A stretch of DNA of 64,000 nt from JAPLJU01 sp036725345 (GTDB taxonomy: Bacteria > Desulfobacterota > Syntrophia > Syntrophales > UBA2192), in assembly GCA_036725345.1 (NCBI GenBank), contig DAIMEJ010000011.1:1-64000 (forward strand). The letters are read 5' to 3'. The position numbers were made by a program, and so were the translations under genes. Positions 63,316 through 64,000 of the stretch are shown piece by piece; within the stretch, counting starts at the first letter, position 1; each line of letters begins with the position of its first letter. Below the pieces are notes generated by a model, which was not told where the DNA came from, did no database searches, and was given only the letters and a program-made list of their open reading frames with translations.

Positions 63316-64000
63316 ATGAGGGAGTTGTTCAAGAATAAAAATTTCTATACCATGGTTATCGTGGACACGGCACTTGTCGCCGCGGCCTACATTCTTGCTT
63401 ATGCCCTTAGATTTGAGGCGGAAATACCCCCCGACCAGCTGCTGAAGCTGAAAAGGACCCTTCCAATCATCATCCCGGTTAAAATCGCCGTATTTTTCGC
63501 ATTTCATCTCTATCGGGGGATGTGGCGATACACAAGTCTTGTCGATATCAAAAATGTCATTCTAGCATCATCATTCTCCTCCATTCTTGCCGTTTCGACC
63601 CTTTTCTTCTTGCGAATTTTCAAAGGCTTCTCCCGTTCCGTTTTCATCATCGACTGGGGGCTGACCATTTTTCTGATCGGCGGCGTACGAATCCTCATCA
63701 GGATCATCTTGATGAATCATGTTTCAGACTTCTGGTCTTTTCTAAATTTCAGAAGATCCCTGGCCACCAAAAGAAAAAGCCTTATCATCATCGGAGCCGG
63801 CAGTGCCGGCGAAAAAGTGTTACGAGAAATAAACGACAATCCGAGAGTTCATATCAATCCGGTCGGTTTTCTCGATGATGACAAAGGAAAGCAGGGAATG
63901 TCCATCCACAGTGTGCCTGTTCTCGGGACCGTAGATCAAATGGACAGTGTTCCCGTTGATGTTGATGAGATCCTGATCGCCGTCCCGTCTGCCAAATCGG
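63316..64000 (+). CDS. WbpM/CapD-type polysaccharide biosynthesis protein, N-terminal part
   Basis: The reading frame starts at ATG 63316 and runs open through the window edge; 228 codons are seen. Four N-terminal membrane segments (about residues 13-30, 50-70, 85-105, 115-132) precede a Rossmann domain with IIGAGSAGEKVLREI (about 157-171). This is the architecture of the WbpM/FlaA1/PglF nucleotide-sugar 4,6-dehydratase family, which makes a UDP-4-keto-6-deoxy sugar; the catalytic half lies outside. No recognisable ribosome site precedes ATG. Confidence 0.82.
   Translation, partial: MRELFKNKNFYTMVIVDTALVAAAYILAYALRFEAEIPPDQLLKLKRTLPIIIPVKIAVFFAFHLYRGMWRYTSLVDIKNVILASSFSSILAVSTLFFLRIFKGFSRSVFIIDWGLTIFLIGGVRILIRIILMNHVSDFWSFLNFRRSLATKRKSLIIIGAGSAGEKVLREINDNPRVHINPVGFLDDDKGKQGMSIHSVPVLGTVDQMDSVPVDVDEILIAVPSAKS

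Overview
The window is a stretch of a Gram-negative, didermic, strictly anaerobic-looking chromosome. Gene content (lipid A, heptose and O-antigen genes, BamA, LolCD, MsbA, a biotin-dependent Na+-pumping decarboxylase module, FdhE, EPS-associated MarR regulator, YicC/DUF4416) suggests a Desulfobacterota/deltaproteobacterial genome, perhaps Syntrophales-like. That placement is inference; no rRNA is present. Most of the window is visibly GC-rich; an island at about 48.97-60.48 kb is visibly AT-rich.

Layout. 0-5 kb: end of an unidentified protein, isochorismatase-like hydrolase, nitroreductase, GNAT acetyltransferase (all minus), then rlmI, fdhE and nth (plus). 5.0-7.1 kb: an oadG-oadB-biotin carrier module without a carboxyltransferase subunit. 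7.3-13.3 kb: TerC-family transporter, two tandem cytidylate-kinase-like proteins with BON-like tails, a doubtful small ORF and a SERCA-type P-ATPase. 13.4-18.3 kb: a relic of a second oadG, a single gene fusing cysteine synthase to cysteinyl-tRNA synthetase, DUF1178, tRNA-Pro(CGG) and an isolated pilC. 18.6-25.5 kb: a long minus-strand operon UXS-galE-hldE(kinase)-DUF4416-yicC-gmk-rpoZ-pyrF-rlmB with a good promoter. 25.6-45.3 kb: plus-strand envelope block lysS-lolC-lolD-bamA-skp-lpxD-lpxA-gnnA-gnnB-lpxB, then msbA-lpxK-lpxL, waaF-gmhB-waaC, pagL and a Trm112-like protein. 45.6-64 kb: EPS/O-antigen locus opening with a MarR-EPS regulator, a UDP-GlcNAc-type 2-epimerase and a fused dehydrogenase/acyltransferase; then the AT-rich island (flippase, F420-beta/pyruvyl transferase pair, methyltransferases, deacetylase-like protein, glycosyltransferases); then a GC-rich end with glycosyltransferase, epimerase, initiating sugar transferase and the start of a WbpM/CapD-type protein cut by the window edge.

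How the parts fit. The envelope genes encode most of lipid A synthesis, with gnnA/gnnB implying a 2,3-diamino-glucose backbone, plus core heptose synthesis and transfer, export, deacylation, lipoprotein release and outer-membrane protein insertion. The last 18 kb supplies the polysaccharide. kdtA, fabZ, gmhA and lpxC/H are not in the window.

The most unusual items are the cysteine synthase-CysRS fusion with changed zinc-ligand positions, the TerC/kinase-BON cluster, heptanucleotide tandem repeats of several sequences sitting at gene 3' ends, the truncated second oadG copy, and a methyltransferase split by one in-frame UGA.
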